Positions 63,262 to 64,000 of a DNA stretch of 64,000 nt are shown here, piece after piece. The stretch comes from Nocardia fusca NBRC 14340 (GTDB lineage: Bacteria > Actinomycetota > Actinomycetes > Mycobacteriales > Mycobacteriaceae): NCBI RefSeq assembly GCF_001618425.1, contig NZ_BDCU01000038.1:62001-126000 (forward strand), written 5' to 3'. Position 1 is the first letter of the stretch, and the number at the start of each line of letters is the position of its first letter. The position numbers were made by a program, and so were the translations under genes. The notes under the pieces are model-generated. The model saw only the letters and a program-made list of their open reading frames with translations. It was not told the DNA's origin and searched no databases.

Positions 63262-64000
63262 ATGCGCTCGACCATCTACGGCCCCGATCACGAATCGCTG
63301 CGGATCATGGTGTCCGACTTCCTGGAGAGCCGGGCGAAGCCTCAGGTCGAGAAGTGGGAGAAGCAGCGTCGGATCGACCCCGAGTTCTACCGTGAGGCCG
63401 GCCGGCTCGGACTGCTCGGCCTCCAGGTGCCCGAAAAGTTCGGCGGGGGCGGACAGACCAGCTTCACCTACAACATGGTCGTCGCGCAGGAGATGATCGC
63501 CGCCCATCTTCAGATGTCCCCCATGCGGGTGCACACCGACGTCGTACTCCCCTATTTCCTCAGCTGTTCGGACACCCAGCAGGCCGAACGGTGGCTGCCC
63601 GCCATCGCGTCCGGTGAGAAGATGACGGCGATCGCGATGTCCGAGCCCGGCACCGGTTCCGACCTCAGCGGCATCTCGACCTCGGCCGTCCTCGACGGCG
63701 ACCACTATGTTCTCAACGGCGCGAAGACATTCATCACGGGCGGGATCAATGCCGGCCTGATCATCGTCGTCGCACGGACCTCGCGGACGGAGGCCGACCG
63801 GCGCAGCGGGCTCACCCTGCTGGTCGTCGAGGCGGGAATGGACGGCTACTCCATCGGACGCAACCTCGAGAAGATCGGGATGAAGTACGCCGACACCGCC
63901 GAGCTGTTCTTCGACAACGTGCACGTCCCGGTGCAGAACCGCCTGGGCGAGGAGGGGGCCGCCTTCGGCTACCTCACCGCCAACCTGGCCCAGGAACGAC
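63262..64000 (+). CDS. Acyl-CoA dehydrogenase, partial (C-terminus off the right edge)
   Basis: 246 residues are visible. Segments are LGLLGLQVPEKFGGGGQTSF, TAIAMSEPGTGSDLSGISTS, NGAKTFITGGINAGLIIVVA and FDNVHVPVQNRLGEEG. The catalytic base is beyond the window. A GGAGGG site precedes the ATG. It is divergent from the Baeyer-Villiger gene and preceded by a regulon palindrome, so it belongs with the same pathway, perhaps acting on the acyl-CoA made from the ring-opened product. Confidence 0.9.
   Translation, partial: MRSTIYGPDHESLRIMVSDFLESRAKPQVEKWEKQRRIDPEFYREAGRLGLLGLQVPEKFGGGGQTSFTYNMVVAQEMIAAHLQMSPMRVHTDVVLPYFLSCSDTQQAERWLPAIASGEKMTAIAMSEPGTGSDLSGISTSAVLDGDHYVLNGAKTFITGGINAGLIIVVARTSRTEADRRSGLTLLVVEAGMDGYSIGRNLEKIGMKYADTAELFFDNVHVPVQNRLGEEGAAFGYLTANLAQER

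Noticed and set aside
1..64000. CRISPR arrays, tRNA/rRNA genes, replication origin, phage attachment sites
   Set aside because: No regularly spaced repeats, no recognisable RNA gene or CCA-ended cloverleaf, and no integrase with flanking direct repeats were seen by eye; a dedicated scan would be needed to exclude small RNAs.

Overview
The window is high-GC actinobacterial DNA with many GTG starts, dense 1-4 bp gene overlaps, a luciferase-like (F420-type) oxidoreductase, several acyl-CoA dehydrogenases, a thiolase-like/DUF35 pair and many small regulators. This points to a Mycobacteriales soil actinomycete of the Nocardia/Rhodococcus kind. The genus is inferred from gene content only; no rRNA or tRNA gene was recognised.

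Layout. (1) 1-2.8 kb: an IlvD/Edd dehydratase and an FAD oxidoreductase, divergent from a GntR regulator. (2) 2.8-3.4 kb: decayed remnants of an XRE regulator and a carboxylesterase, whose intact relatives lie at 35.8-39.2 kb. (3) 3.4-9.8 kb: TetR/MFS/FAD monooxygenase, then a FadH-type reductase divergent from a PadR regulator. (4) 9.9-28.6 kb: a large CoA-ester catabolic locus with an AMP-forming ligase, a BadH-like dehydrogenase, two acyl-CoA dehydrogenases, two crotonases, a CoA-transferase, a quinone-oxidoreductase-like enzyme, a branched-chain-type ABC importer with a permease-ATPase fusion, and two MaoC proteins. A 26-bp operator-like sequence recurs at three of its promoters and a TetR gene lies among them. 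(5) 28.7-35.8 kb: a TetR / quinone-oxidoreductase module present three times in different states of decay, with an MFS exporter and two tandem FAD monooxygenases. (6) 35.8-40.9 kb: esterase, metallo-beta-lactamase-fold hydrolase, XRE, a TetR remnant, a SnoaL-like protein and ArsR. (7) 41.0-42.9 kb: two abutting IS630-family elements, both broken. (8) 43.4-44.8 kb: nitroreductase divergent from TetR. (9) 45.2-64 kb: a second catabolic locus with a Baeyer-Villiger monooxygenase, aldehyde dehydrogenase, SsuABC/TauABC-like importer, two acyl-CoA dehydrogenases, LLM oxidoreductase, SDR, thiolase, thiolase-like/DUF35 pair, cyclase-family hydrolase and APH-like protein.

How the parts may work together. 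Region 4 looks like uptake, CoA activation and beta-oxidation of an organic acid; the BadH-like dehydrogenase suggests a ring-containing acid. Region 9 looks like import of a small substrate, Baeyer-Villiger oxygenation of a ketone, hydrolysis and aldehyde oxidation, then beta-oxidation and thiolytic or retro-aldol cleavage. Its promoters share a 15-bp palindrome (TGTATCC-A/T-GGATACA and variants) at six places, including upstream of the GntR gene at 45.3-46.0 kb. I infer one GntR regulon that includes the partial acyl-CoA dehydrogenase gene running off the right edge. The substrates of both loci are unknown.
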